A stretch of DNA of 41,851 nucleotides from an uncultured Granulosicoccaceae bacterium (GCA_938041955.1 CALISD010000159.1:1-41851); one strand, 5' to 3'; shown: positions 9,997-20,000, counted from the first letter of the stretch. Translations and numbers: made by a program. The notes: generated from the letters alone by a model not told the origin.

Positions 9997-11401
9997 GTTT
10001 GCGTTTCTCCCACAGTTTTTTGCGTGACTTCGTGCCGCGAACTTTGCCGGTACCCGATACTTTGTCGATGAATGCCATGCAAGTTTCGGCCGTGTCGCGT
10101 TTTTTGATTTGCTTGGTACTTACCAGCTCGGTTACCTCAGAGAGATCGATGTCGGCTTCATCGAACAGCTTCTTGGATACCCGTTGCAGATACGTTTGTC
10201 CTTGCGCCTCATTCATCAGAGGCAGCAAAATAACGACGGAAGTGCCGCCTTTTTCAACGTTTGGCTGCCAGGCGCTGTCCAGACTTCTGACGTTTTCGCT
10301 CAGAAAGTCGATAACAAACTGCGTTTGCTCTGTAGGTTTAAGCCGTAGTGCCAACAGTGATGACTGCACACCGTTGCCTTGTGCAAATCGAACAGCGTTA
10401 CTGAGTTCGGCCATGAACCAGCCGCCTTGTGATTCACCCGCACTCTGAGAGCGCGTCAGCATATCGCCGACGTAGCTGCCCAGCAGTGCAAGTACGTTGA
10501 GGTTTTCCTGCTGAAAAGCCATGAAGTGCATGTCTTTGATCGCGATGACCCCGTGTAGATGGTTGTGCGAGTCGATGATTGGGACCACAGCCAGTAGTTC
10601 GCTTTCAACAGTTTCATTGGCTTGGGCTTCAAGCTTGACGCTTACCAGTTGGCGACTCTCTACAGCAAGTTTAATGAGTGGATCAAACAAGTTCAGTTCC
10701 GGCATTGCGCCGTGAGTTGAGACCGGTTTTGGATCAATTCTGTCCTTACCTTTGACGCCATATAAACCGGCGACTTGAACAGCGCCAAACTGTGCGAAGA
10801 CTGCCATTAATTCACTGCCGGCTTTGAGTTCGTCGCTGGTGGTAGTTGATAGCATTGGCTTTAATTGCTGAAGTGCCTGACGAACGCTCAGACGGTTGCC
10901 AGCCATGAATTCTTCAAGCTGCCCGTGAGAGACTTTTAGAATGTGGTAGTCCTTAGAGAATTCTTTTAAGCGATGACGAAGGTATTGGTTTTCGGCGAAT
11001 TCCTGTGCGCTTTGTTTTTTGCCTGCTGATGCGTAGTCGCCGACCAGGATGCTCAATATAATTGTGCCGACACCCAGCGCAATTAATGAACTGGTTTGAC
11101 CTGCATATGCCGCCCATGGGTAGGCAAGAGTTGCTGCGGTCACAGTGGCACAAATGAATCCCCACACCCCGCCATAACGGGCGGCGAATACTACCGCGGG
11201 TATAATGATCCATGGGAAGCCTGAATTCATACCTACTGGATCATTGCGGAAAAACAGATGACCCACTACCGGTACAATCAAGGCAAACACAACAAGCTCG
11301 ATCACTTTGTGAGACCATTTTTTATTTGGTCCCGTATCAAGCCAGGAAAACCCCTTCTTGTGTTTCTGTACCGCCGAAGCTGGCAGATTGAAACTGAGCA
11401 T
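9986..11401 (-). CDS. pelD: PelD, c-di-GMP receptor of the Pel system
   Basis: 471 residues. Four membrane segments lie in about residues 33-122. A coiled linker (about 128-165), a GAF domain (about 170-315) and a C-terminal degenerate GGDEF domain follow. The GGDEF active-site motif is absent, so it should not make c-di-GMP. The inhibitory-site residues are kept: Arg372-x-x-Asp375 (RSLD), with a second Arg at 407. The 35-residue spacing equals that between the c-di-GMP-contacting arginines I recall for Pseudomonas PelD (R367, D370, R402). This predicts post-translational activation of Pel synthesis by c-di-GMP. The C-terminus is strongly basic (KSRKKLWEKRKRVA). It starts 14 bases after pelC. 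Confidence 0.95.
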   Translation of the reverse strand: MLSFNLPASAVQKHKKGFSWLDTGPNKKWSHKVIELVVFALIVPVVGHLFFRNDPVGMNSGFPWIIIPAVVFAARYGGVWGFICATVTAATLAYPWAAYAGQTSSLIALGVGTIILSILVGDYASAGKKQSAQEFAENQYLRHRLKEFSKDYHILKVSHGQLEEFMAGNRLSVRQALQQLKPMLSTTTSDELKAGSELMAVFAQFGAVQVAGLYGVKGKDRIDPKPVSTHGAMPELNLFDPLIKLAVESRQLVSVKLEAQANETVESELLAVVPIIDSHNHLHGVIAIKDMHFMAFQQENLNVLALLGSYVGDMLTRSQSAGESQGGWFMAELSNAVRFAQGNGVQSSLLALRLKPTEQTQFVIDFLSENVRSLDSAWQPNVEKGGTSVVILLPLMNEAQGQTYLQRVSKKLFDEADIDLSEVTELVSTKQIKKRDTAETCMAFIDKVSGTGKVRGTKSRKKLWEKRKRVA

Positions 11402-11415
11402 ATGGTCGCTCCCGC

Positions 11416-12060
11416 TTATGGTTGATTGATGATGGCGGGTCGAATTGGCGCCGTGGGTTGATTGCGTGCCGGTGCCGCGCCCGTGGAAGGGGCAGGGCTT
11501 GCCGCCGCCATGGTTGGCCGACCACGAGAGTCGGATTTAAATCTGACCTGTGTCAGAAGTTCGTCAATCGTTTTACTCGCCGTGCTGGATAGGTTGCTGT
11601 AACCCCAGCCTGTGCGTGTGGCAGATGCCACCCACATCACTTCATCCGTCTGAAGGTCGACAAATTTCAGTGTCATTCCTACCGATGGTTCGTTATCGAG
11701 TCCGTTCTTGTACTGCCACTCCTGAACATCACCTGTGATGCCGTAACGGAATCCGTTTTGTCTGGCCCACGCTTTGGCCTTCGTCAGTTGGCCCGCATCG
11801 TCGAGCAATGCAATCACAGAATCGCTGCTGGTGGCTTTATATGCCTCCAATTGATTGACGCCGCGTGAACGCAGGTGTGTTTCCACCAATGCGCTGGCTC
11901 GATTGCCTGCCAATGGTGTTTTAGAAAGATTCACTATGGGTAAAAGTGCCCATTTTTCGGCAGAGCTTACGATCACGCGATTAGATGACGTCATCGTTTC
12001 GCATGCAGAGAGCAAGATGCTTGAGAGAACAAGTACGCTGGCTAGAATTTTAAGGCGCAT
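11416..12060 (-). CDS. pelC: PelC, outer-membrane lipoprotein of Pel export
   Basis: 214 residues with a lipoprotein signal: hydrophobic stretch, then lipobox LSAC with Cys20. Residue 21 is Glu rather than Asp, so outer-membrane sorting is expected. The core (WALLPIVNLSKTPLAGNRAS, then GVNQLEAYK and FRYGITGDVQEWQYK) is the PelC fold. In the known system it assembles into a dodecameric ring beneath PelB. It is longer than the Pseudomonas protein (about 172 residues) because of a Pro/Ala-rich tail from about residue 180 (AAASPAPSTGAAPARNQPT). It is the first gene of the operon here, so the promoter should lie in 12061-12294. Confidence 0.93.
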   Translation of the reverse strand: MRLKILASVLVLSSILLSACETMTSSNRVIVSSAEKWALLPIVNLSKTPLAGNRASALVETHLRSRGVNQLEAYKATSSDSVIALLDDAGQLTKAKAWARQNGFRYGITGDVQEWQYKNGLDNEPSVGMTLKFVDLQTDEVMWVASATRTGWGYSNLSSTASKTIDELLTQVRFKSDSRGRPTMAAASPAPSTGAAPARNQPTAPIRPAIINQP

Positions 12061-12129
12061 GTTTAAGTCCGGTTCAAATCCATAGTTAGGTTGAAAAACA
12101 ACAGGTTTTCCATGGTGTCTGCTGTTGCA

Positions 12130-12190
12130 TCACACCGTGACGCACTGCCGTCGTGACGCAGTGCACGGCCTAAGTGACAGCTGCGTCACA
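12130..12190. promoter_or_regulatory. Repeated GTGACGCA words between pelC and xdhC (candidate operator)
   Basis: The octamer GTGACGCA occurs at 12137-12144 and 12153-12160 (16 bases apart) and inverted as TGCGTCAC at 12182-12189. GCACTGC (12142-12148) and GCAGTGC (12158-12164) form a perfect 7-bp inverted repeat. GTGAC (12174-12178) and GTCAC (12185-12189) form a second. This lies in the only control region available to the divergent pel and xdhC units. No confident -35/-10 was identified for either direction. The binding factor is unknown. Confidence 0.45.
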
Positions 12191-12294
12191 GAAACCGGCA
12201 GAGAGTGGAGCACGATCTGTTCCATGCCTCGTGCTTATGGCGGGTGCCGTCAGGTCTAAGGCGCTGTAAGCACGAGATCGGTTATCCTTCACCC

Positions 12295-13284
12295 ATGATC
12301 GACTGGCTCAAACCTTTACAAGAAATACTGGCTCAGCATCCGGCAGCGGTATTGGTGACGGTGACTGCGGTCGACGGGTCTGTGCCGCGCGAAATTGGTG
12401 CCACAATGATCGTCAGCCGTGATCAGGAAACAGGCACAATTGGCGGCGGTAATCTGGAGTACGGCGCTATTGCGCGTGCAAGGGAACTACTTGCTCAGGA
12501 TCATACGATTGAATGCCAGCGCGTAGCGCTTGGCCCGAGTCTGGGTCAATGTTGTGGCGGTCGGGTTGAGCTGCTTTATGAGCGGGTTTCGTTGCAGACC
12601 GATTGGCTTAGAACATTAACAGAGCACCCAATTGATGCAGTCTCAGATGACAGGTGGCTGTTCAGGTGTCTGGAGAGTCCGGAGTCTTTTGTAGCATTGC
12701 CGGCTGATGGCGTGGCGCTCAGTAGTGATCTGCAATCCGGTGCGGGCATCACTCAGTCTACAGATAATGGTAGGCGTTGGTTCTGCCTGCCGTTAAAGCA
12801 AAATTTGCCTGATATTTGGATTTTCGGAGCGGGGCACGTGGGTCAAGCGGTGGTGGAGCAACTCAATCTCCTGCCTTGTCAGATAACCTGGATTGATCAC
12901 AGGCAGGACTGGCTGTCTTATAGGTCTGAACTTGATATCAAGCGGGTCTTAAGCGACACACCTGCGGATGACGTCGACAATGCCACTGCAAAAACCTACT
13001 TTGTTGTGATGACCCACAGTCACGCCGTCGACTTTGATATTTGCTATGCAGTATTGCGACGCGAACGGTTTGCCTGGCTGGGTTTAATCGGGTCTGAGAC
13101 TAAGTTTAAGACCTTTGCCAAACGGCTGGAGCAGCGTGGGATCAGTAAAGGCTTAATTGAACAGGTCAGTTGCCCGATCGGAAGTTTGCCTTTGCGATCT
13201 TCGCTGCCTTCTGTCATCGCTTTGAATCTGGCTGCCGAATTGGCGTCGCGATGGCAGGGCGATGTAGAATTACCTGATAGTTGA
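12295..13284 (+). CDS. xdhC: XdhC-like xanthine dehydrogenase accessory protein
   Basis: 329 residues from ATG 12295. An upstream in-frame GTG at 12205 exists, but its 30 extra residues look unlike the family. The N-terminal XdhC/CoxI domain has VPREIGATMIVS, TIGGGNLEYGAI and GPSLGQCCGGRVELLYE. The C-terminal Rossmann domain starts at IWIFGAGHVGQAVVEQL and includes MTHSHAVDFD and GLIGSETKFKTF. In the known family XdhC binds molybdenum cofactor, helps its sulfuration and loads it into xanthine dehydrogenase. The next gene, guaD, makes xanthine, so the context fits. The xdhA/xdhB structural genes are not in this window. Confidence 0.9.
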   Translation: MIDWLKPLQEILAQHPAAVLVTVTAVDGSVPREIGATMIVSRDQETGTIGGGNLEYGAIARARELLAQDHTIECQRVALGPSLGQCCGGRVELLYERVSLQTDWLRTLTEHPIDAVSDDRWLFRCLESPESFVALPADGVALSSDLQSGAGITQSTDNGRRWFCLPLKQNLPDIWIFGAGHVGQAVVEQLNLLPCQITWIDHRQDWLSYRSELDIKRVLSDTPADDVDNATAKTYFVVMTHSHAVDFDICYAVLRRERFAWLGLIGSETKFKTFAKRLEQRGISKGLIEQVSCPIGSLPLRSSLPSVIALNLAAELASRWQGDVELPDS

Positions 13285-13308
13285 ATTTTAAGATACAGAG
13301 GCTAAGCA

Positions 13309-14607
13309 TTGTCTGAAACAACGCTTTTTTTAGGTACGGTTGTACATTGTATTGGTGATCCCTGGGATACCGGTGCTGCAGCCATACAGGTGATAGATAA
13401 CGGCTACCTTGCAGTAAGCAACGGGCTTGTCACCGCAGTGGGTGATGCAAGTACATTGCAGACAAGCGAGCTTTGTGATTGCAAGCAGATTGACTATCGT
13501 GGCAATTATATCGTGCCTGGTTTTATCGACGGTCATTTGCACTACCCGCAAACCGAAATGATGGCCAGTTTTGGTTCGCAATTGCTTGAGTGGCTGGAGA
13601 AGTACACGTTTCCAGCGGAGGCAAAGTTCAGTGACCAGGCCTATGCACAAAATGCTGCGAATTTCTTTGTTAAAGAGCTGCTGCGCAACGGCACCACATC
13701 TGCGCTGGTATATGCCACGGTGCATGAGCAGTCAGTTGATGCCATATTTAATGCTGCATCTGAGGTAAACATGCGCCTTGCATCAGGCAAGGTAATGATG
13801 GATCGACATTGTCCTGAGAATCTGCGTGATACTGCAGCGTCCGGGTATGAATCCAGTCAACGTCTGATTGAACGATGGCATGGAAAGAATCGACTCACCT
13901 ATGCGGTCACGCCGCGTTTTGCGCCCACCTCGACCGATGAGCAATTAAAACTTGCAGGTCAGTTGTTTAATGACAACGAAGGCGTGTACCTGCAAAGTCA
14001 TGTGGCTGAGAATAAAGCAGAAATTGCCTGGGTGGCAGAGCTGTTCCCCTGGTCCAGAAGTTATCTTGATGTGTATGATCATTTCGGCATGCTCGGCGAG
14101 CGCGCCGTCTATGGGCATTGTATTTACCTGGATGATACAGATCTGCAAAGACTCAGCAGTTCCAATAGTGTTGCCGCTTTCTGTCCCACATCTAATTTGT
14201 TTTTGGGCAGTGGCCTCTTTGATCTGATGGGTGCCCGTGAAAGGGGAATTAACACTGTACTGGCAACAGATGTGGGCGGTGGTACAAGTTTCAGTATGCT
14301 TCGCACTGCTGATGAAGCCTATAAAGTCACGCAGTTGGCTGGAAACACTGTGACACCTCTTCAGCTGTTTTATGAAATGACCATGGGGGGGGCGAAGGCA
14401 CTCACCATTGATCATCAGGTCGGAAACTTTTCTCAAGGTAAAGAGGCTGACTTTGTGGTGCTTGATCCGAAAGCCACAGCAGTTCTTGAGCAAAGAATTG
14501 ATCTTGCCAACACCATTGAAGAAGTGTTGTTCGCGCTCATCGTGCTTGGTGATGACCGCTGTACACGTGCTACCCATCTGATGGGTGAGGTTGTCTATAC
14601 GCGATAG
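13309..14607 (+). CDS. guaD: Guanine deaminase
   Basis: 432 residues from a TTG start with a good ribosome-binding site (GAGG at 13298-13301, 7 bases upstream). Amidohydrolase motifs: PGFIDGHLHYPQTE (metal ligands and the guanine-deaminase HxHxPQ signature), QSHVAENKAEI, GHCIYLDDTD, FCPTSNLFLGSG and ATDVGGGTSFSML (metal Asp). The enzyme hydrolyses guanine to xanthine and ammonia in the cytoplasm. It lies 24 bases after xdhC, so the two are probably one transcript supporting purine catabolism. Confidence 0.95.
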   Translation: MSETTLFLGTVVHCIGDPWDTGAAAIQVIDNGYLAVSNGLVTAVGDASTLQTSELCDCKQIDYRGNYIVPGFIDGHLHYPQTEMMASFGSQLLEWLEKYTFPAEAKFSDQAYAQNAANFFVKELLRNGTTSALVYATVHEQSVDAIFNAASEVNMRLASGKVMMDRHCPENLRDTAASGYESSQRLIERWHGKNRLTYAVTPRFAPTSTDEQLKLAGQLFNDNEGVYLQSHVAENKAEIAWVAELFPWSRSYLDVYDHFGMLGERAVYGHCIYLDDTDLQRLSSSNSVAAFCPTSNLFLGSGLFDLMGARERGINTVLATDVGGGTSFSMLRTADEAYKVTQLAGNTVTPLQLFYEMTMGGAKALTIDHQVGNFSQGKEADFVVLDPKATAVLEQRIDLANTIEEVLFALIVLGDDRCTRATHLMGEVVYTR

Positions 14608-14620
14608 CGAGCTATTGCCG

Positions 14621-15010
14621 ATGAGTGGAATACGCGTGATATCAGGTATTGGAAATAAAATGGTGCCATCGCTGCTTGCCAGTGATATGCAGCGAACAAT
14701 CGAATTTTTCAGCAACCTGGGATTCAGGCTCGATGATGCTTATCCGAATGCATCTGCACCCACCTGGATCGCTCTAACACGGGATGGCGTGACCTTGATG
14801 TTTTACTCTGAGCCACCGCACGGTACCCCGCAGCTGCCTACATGCAGTGGCACCTTTTATCTGTATCCCGAAAACCTTGATACGCTGATTGACGAGTATA
14901 GCCGGATTGTTCGCTTTGTGTGGGGTCCGGCAGTGATGCCCTATGGCAAGCGTGAATTCGCGATTAAAGATCCGAACGGGTACTACTTTGCGTTTGTGGA
15001 GTCTCGCTGA
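14621..15010 (+). CDS. VOC (glyoxalase/bleomycin-resistance) superfamily protein
   Basis: 129 residues from ATG 14621. A later ATG at 14660 with GGA upstream is an alternative start, and an earlier in-frame codon at 14585 would overlap guaD. The fold is recognisable from VPSLLASDMQRTIEFFSNLGF (first beta-alpha-beta unit), WIALTRDGVTLMFYSE, and the terminal motif REFAIKDPNGYYFAFVES, where the VOC family has a conserved metal-site Glu in the last strand. It is a single-module protein that would dimerise. The substrate cannot be told from sequence. It follows guaD by 13 bases and is probably co-transcribed. Confidence 0.8.
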   Translation: MSGIRVISGIGNKMVPSLLASDMQRTIEFFSNLGFRLDDAYPNASAPTWIALTRDGVTLMFYSEPPHGTPQLPTCSGTFYLYPENLDTLIDEYSRIVRFVWGPAVMPYGKREFAIKDPNGYYFAFVESR

Positions 15011-15169
15011 TAGTAGTGCGCGCCGGGCAATATCATCAGACAAGGGTATTGAGCTTCGCTGATATGCCCGATTTGCCCGATAATCTGTAGATTGATAAAA
15101 ACTGGGTATTCGAAGGAATATTCGGCCACTTTCCGATAGTCGACTATACTATGGTGAAGTGGCAGTCAA

Positions 15170-17098
15170 ATGCCTGACAAAAATAATAAAAACAGTCACG
15201 GGCTTACCTATTCCCCTATGAGGCGATGGCTCTCCAAATTTGAAGTCGACCTGACCGACCGTTGTACCTGGCCGATGGTCTGTGCGCTCACTGCCGTGAT
15301 GACGGCTTCAGTGAGCCTCGCGCAATCCGGGATCAATACCACCCCTGAGATTCGTGCGAGAGAGATTGCGGCTTTAGCGCCGCCGTCTGACAAACAAGAG
15401 TTGCGAAAGGAAGAGGTCAAGGACATGAGCGTCGTGATGAGCGGCGTTGAGAAAATACTGCGTAGCAATATTGAAAAGCTTCTGGATATCTGGCAATTCC
15501 ACGAGAAGGAAATACCGTCAGTGGCACGCATGCGGTTTATGCATCGACAAGCACCAGATCAGATTGCCGCGGCCCTGCGGCCATACGGTTATTATCGATC
15601 GACAGTCGAGGCGCGATTGTCTGACCTCGGTTCTAAGTGGCAGGCAGTGTATCGAATAAAACCGGGTGATCGTGTCGCTGTTAAAACGGCCTCGCTAAAA
15701 ATCACCGGCGCAGGAGCTGACGATCCTGAGTTCAAGCAATTGCAGCAATTTGCTGAAGAGAATATCCGAAGTGGTGTTGAGCTTGACCAGCAGACTTACG
15801 GTGGGATTAAACAGAGCATTTTGAACACCGCTGCCCAACTAGGGTATTTCGAATCTGAATTTCTGGCTAACGAGATAGTGGTTGACCTGGATTCCTATAC
15901 CGCCAATGTAACGCTGCACTTTCAAACCGGTGAGCGATATCGCCTGGGTAAGTTGACGATGACTCAAGATGTTAAATGGTTATCCGAAGAGCTGTTGGCC
16001 AAGTATGTAGAGCTTGAAGAGCAGGAATACTTCAATGCCAGCAGAGTTCAGGAAGTGCAGAGTGATCTAAGCAATACATCGTACTATCGAAATGTTGAGG
16101 TGCGTGCATCGGCTGACGATGCGGTTGATCGGGTAATACCGGTCAGTGTAGATCTGACGCACATGAATCCAAAGCAATACGTTTACGGTGTGGGTTATGG
16201 CACCGACACAGGTGCGAGAATTCGATTCGGCGTTACGCGCAGGCGTTTAAATAAGTCAGGCCATCACTATCAGGCGCAGGTCAATTTGTCTGAGATTGGT
16301 TACGGTCTGGGCGTGGGATACACCATACCTACTCGCGATCCGCGTACCGATAGCTATGGTTTTGAATTTAATATAGAAGAGGAAGATTCGGTTCGAAAGT
16401 TTCGCAATATTGGTATTGGTGGAAACTACCGGTATCGTGACGGACTGTGGTTTAAAACCTATTCGTTGAATTATCAGCTTGAAGAAGATATCGAGGATGA
16501 GTCTACATCGGCATTACTTATCCCAAGCCTTGAGTGGGTGCGAACATCGCCTGCAGAGCTTGAAAAACGTATTAACGTCACACGTGGTAACTGGTTGCAG
16601 TTGGAATTACGAGGTGCCAGTAGTGATCTTTTATCTGATACCTCATTTATTCAAGCAAAAGTGTCTGCTAAGAAAATCATTTCCTATGGGAACGGCAATC
16701 GATTGATTGCGCGGGCCAGTGCCGGTACCACCCGGGTGACAGATTATTCCAAACTACCATCATCTCTACGCTTCTATACGGGTGGAGATCGTACCCTTCG
16801 AGGTTATAGTTATAATGTCGTTGCACCGGTAGATGCTGATAATCAAGTTCAGGGCGGTAAGCATTTGGCTGAGGTGAGCCTTGAGTATGAAGTGCCTTTC
16901 AGGCCGAACTTTAGTTGGGCGGTATTTTCGGACCTTGGTGATGCCTTTGATGACAAGCCTAATTTACGTAATGGTATCGGTTTAGGGCTGCGATGGCGCT
17001 CACCGATTGGACCGGTTCGAATAGATGCCGGGCGGCGTTTGGATGATCCAAGTAAGGGTAACTGGCATTTGCATTTAGGCATAGGACCGGACCTATGA
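15170..17098 (+). CDS. tamA: TamA, outer-membrane Omp85-family translocation protein
   Basis: 642 residues (E. coli TamA 577). A hydrophobic segment around residues 36-50 ending SLA-QS looks like a signal peptide but sits behind a long polar leader. An in-frame ATG at 15218 would give a more usual leader. Three POTRA-like domains follow, e.g. QIAAALRPYGYYRSTVEARL near 130. A 16-strand Omp85 barrel begins at about residue 335 and contains FYTGGDRTLRGYSYN, the conserved lid-loop RGY region. It ends GNWHLHLGIGPDL. TamA works with TamB in outer-membrane protein assembly and envelope lipid transport. The stop overlaps the tamB ATG by four bases. A -10-like TATACT lies at 15145-15150 without a convincing -35. 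Confidence 0.92.
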   Translation: MPDKNNKNSHGLTYSPMRRWLSKFEVDLTDRCTWPMVCALTAVMTASVSLAQSGINTTPEIRAREIAALAPPSDKQELRKEEVKDMSVVMSGVEKILRSNIEKLLDIWQFHEKEIPSVARMRFMHRQAPDQIAAALRPYGYYRSTVEARLSDLGSKWQAVYRIKPGDRVAVKTASLKITGAGADDPEFKQLQQFAEENIRSGVELDQQTYGGIKQSILNTAAQLGYFESEFLANEIVVDLDSYTANVTLHFQTGERYRLGKLTMTQDVKWLSEELLAKYVELEEQEYFNASRVQEVQSDLSNTSYYRNVEVRASADDAVDRVIPVSVDLTHMNPKQYVYGVGYGTDTGARIRFGVTRRRLNKSGHHYQAQVNLSEIGYGLGVGYTIPTRDPRTDSYGFEFNIEEEDSVRKFRNIGIGGNYRYRDGLWFKTYSLNYQLEEDIEDESTSALLIPSLEWVRTSPAELEKRINVTRGNWLQLELRGASSDLLSDTSFIQAKVSAKKIISYGNGNRLIARASAGTTRVTDYSKLPSSLRFYTGGDRTLRGYSYNVVAPVDADNQVQGGKHLAEVSLEYEVPFRPNFSWAVFSDLGDAFDDKPNLRNGIGLGLRWRSPIGPVRIDAGRRLDDPSKGNWHLHLGIGPDL

Positions 17099-20000
17099 TC
17101 CTGTTTAAGCGAATGGGTTTGTTGTTGCTATTGCTGCTGTTTTTAATTGTGGCAATTATCGGTTATGTGACGATGACCAATGGTGGTATGCAACGGGTGT
17201 TTTCACTTGGTCAGAGCTATGTAACCGAAGAGTTGACGATAGGTGAAGTTGACGGGAAACTGGTCGGGCCGGGCAGTTTTTCTGAAATACAATTCAATAA
17301 TGCAGCTGGCATTGATGTACAAATAGATTCGGTGAGTTATGACTGGCAACCTAAGCAACTGTTCTCAAGAAAACTCAACGTCGATCGGCTCAATGTAAGT
17401 GGCGTTACTGTGCGTTTACCGATCAGTGAATCAGCAACTGGCGATGAAGTCAGTGAGCCTTTTCAGCTCAGTGATTTGAAAATACCACTGGCTGTTGAGT
17501 TTGAAGAACTGTCGGTCAGGGATATCAGTATCTATCAACCGGGTGCGGACGAACCGTTTATCATAGATGAACTGCTGTTGCGTGCAGCTGGTGAAAAAGA
17601 CGCATTAAAACTCGTTGAGTTCAGTGCATCAGCTCCGCAGGGTAAGCTGCAGCTAGGTGGTACCCTTAATACCAGTGGTGACTGGCCTCTGGCCTTAGAG
17701 GGCGAGTGGAACTTTGATCATCAGCAATTCGGACCCTTCACAGGCGATGGTTCTATTGTCGGTGACCTGCAAACACTAAACATTGTGCACGAAGTGGAAG
17801 GTTTGGTGAATGCTACAGTTATTGCCGAAGTAAAAGATGTGACGGGTAAGTTTTCCTGGGACGGCAATATAAAGGCTAACAGTGATGATCTGGGGCAGAT
17901 CTCTGAAGGTTTAAGCGGTATACCTTTTCAATTGGATGCGGACACCAAAGGCTCACTCGAAAAATATTACGCCAACGGTACGCTCGCAACGGAGCATGAG
18001 CAGACCGGCCCATTTGAAACAGCATTTAACTTAAGTGGTAACCTACAACAAATTGAGTTAACTGACACCTCTGTGGAGTTTCAGGATGCCCCAACGAAGC
18101 TTGGGCTTAACGGCACGATTGATTTAAACTCGCTGGAGGCAGATCTGACCGTTGACTGGAAAGAACTTGTCTATCCACTGGTCACGGAACCCGCCCTGGT
18201 GTTGAGCCCGGACGGCTCCCTTAGATTTACCGGCAACGCTGAAGCATACGACGTGCAGATGAAGTCTTCAGTTCAGCACGAACAGACCGGTCTGCTGAAT
18301 GTGGTAGCGGCGGTGTCTGGTACGGCGGATAAAATTTCTGTTAATACCTTTTCAGTAGACGGTCCGCCGACATCGATTAATTCGGTGGGTGTCATTGATC
18401 TGAAAACCCGTGAAGTTGATATCAAGGGAAATTGGAAAGACGTGCGCTGGCCGCTTGTCGGTGAAGAAGAGTTGCTGAGAAGTTCTAAAGCGGAATTCAG
18501 CGTTGCCGGATCACTTGATGACTACCAGGTAGATGCGGCTTTTGATGTATCTGGTAAAGACATACCGGCGGGCGATTGGACGTTAAGCACTCGTGGTAAT
18601 AGTGAGTCTCTGAGTGATTTAAGCCTTGAAGGTAAAGTATTGGAAGGGCACATAGCGGCCAGTGGAGATGTCGTGTTTAGTCCAATCCCTGAATGGGATT
18701 TATCAGTGACAGCGAAGGAAATTAACCCGGGTGTGCAGTGGCAGGAGCATCAGGGTAAGGTTTCATTTTCAACTACCACAACAGGCAATATCACTGATAG
18801 CGGGCCTGATTTAATCGCCAACCTCAACGACTTATCCGGAACCTATCGTGGGCAACCGATTGCAGGTTCGGGACAGATCGCTTTTGTTAACGGCGAAATG
18901 TCTGCTGACGGTATGAAGGTCAAGGTGGGTTCTGCTGTCATTGACCTCAATGGTGCGATGGGTGAAGAGCTCGATCTGTCTTTACAGCTTGATGCGGCAG
19001 ATATTGCGCATTTAGTCCCCGGGCTAAAGGGTGACATCGAAGTTAACGGCAAAGTGACTGGCTCACAAGCAGCGCCGCAGCTTGAATTTGATCTCGCTGC
19101 CAGTGATTTTGACTCCGGTTCCGTACAGATGGCGTCATTGGTTGGGAGCGGTGTAGTAGATCTTACGGGTAAAAAGCTTTCAGAAATCGAAATTAGCGGT
19201 GATACATTGATCGTTTCTGGCTATCAGTGGCAGAACGTCAAGATAGAAGGTGCTGGTCGGCCAGAACAGCATCAGCTCACAGTAGCGTTAACAGGTGATG
19301 CACCTGATGTGGCTTTAGAGATGAAAGGTGGTGTTAAAAACGAGCGCTGGGCAGGCTCGGTTGATAAGTTGGAGCTACTGCAGACGCCTATTGGTGACTG
19401 GAAGCTGCACGAACCTGTGGCAATAGATGCCTCACGCGAATCACTGAAAACCCAAGTGTTATGTTTAACCAATTTCCCTGCTGTATTTTGTGCTGATGGT
19501 ACCTGGCAATCAAGTACGGGTGTAAATGCCAGAGTGGCAGTGGAGAGTTTTAACTCGGAGCTGTTCAGTGATTTAATGCCACCGGATATAGCCGTGGATG
19601 CGCCGTTATCGGGCACCATTGATTTTTCCATGAAAACCGATGGTAAGCCGAATGCCACAGCACGTTTTGATATTCCAGCAGGAAAAATACAGTTTGAAAG
19701 TAGTGGTGATGTGATTACGGCGGTGCTAGGTGAAAGTCAGATAAATGCTGAGCTTGAAGATGATCGAGTGATTACCAATGTCGATCTTGCTCTTGGTGAA
19801 ATAGGTACTATCAAAGCAGACGCTGTCATCAGTGATCTTTATGGCAATCAGAATCTAACTGGTGTGGTAAAGAGCGAAGTGCAGGATATCTCTCTTGCAG
19901 GGATTGGTGCTTCTCAGTTGCAAAGTATTGATGGTGCATTTTTTTCTGACTTAAAGCTTGGTGGTACGCTGGCCGCACCCCAGTTGACAGGTGATGTGAA

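Noticed and set aside
12205..12294. Extended N-terminus for XdhC from GTG 12205
   Set aside because: The added 30 residues are Cys/Arg/His-rich and unlike the family, while ATG 12295 begins exactly at the conserved domain.
13945..14715. 256-residue minus-strand open frame opposite guaD
   Set aside because: Cys/His/Ile-rich composition typical of antisense reading of a real gene; guaD has full family motifs in the same bases.
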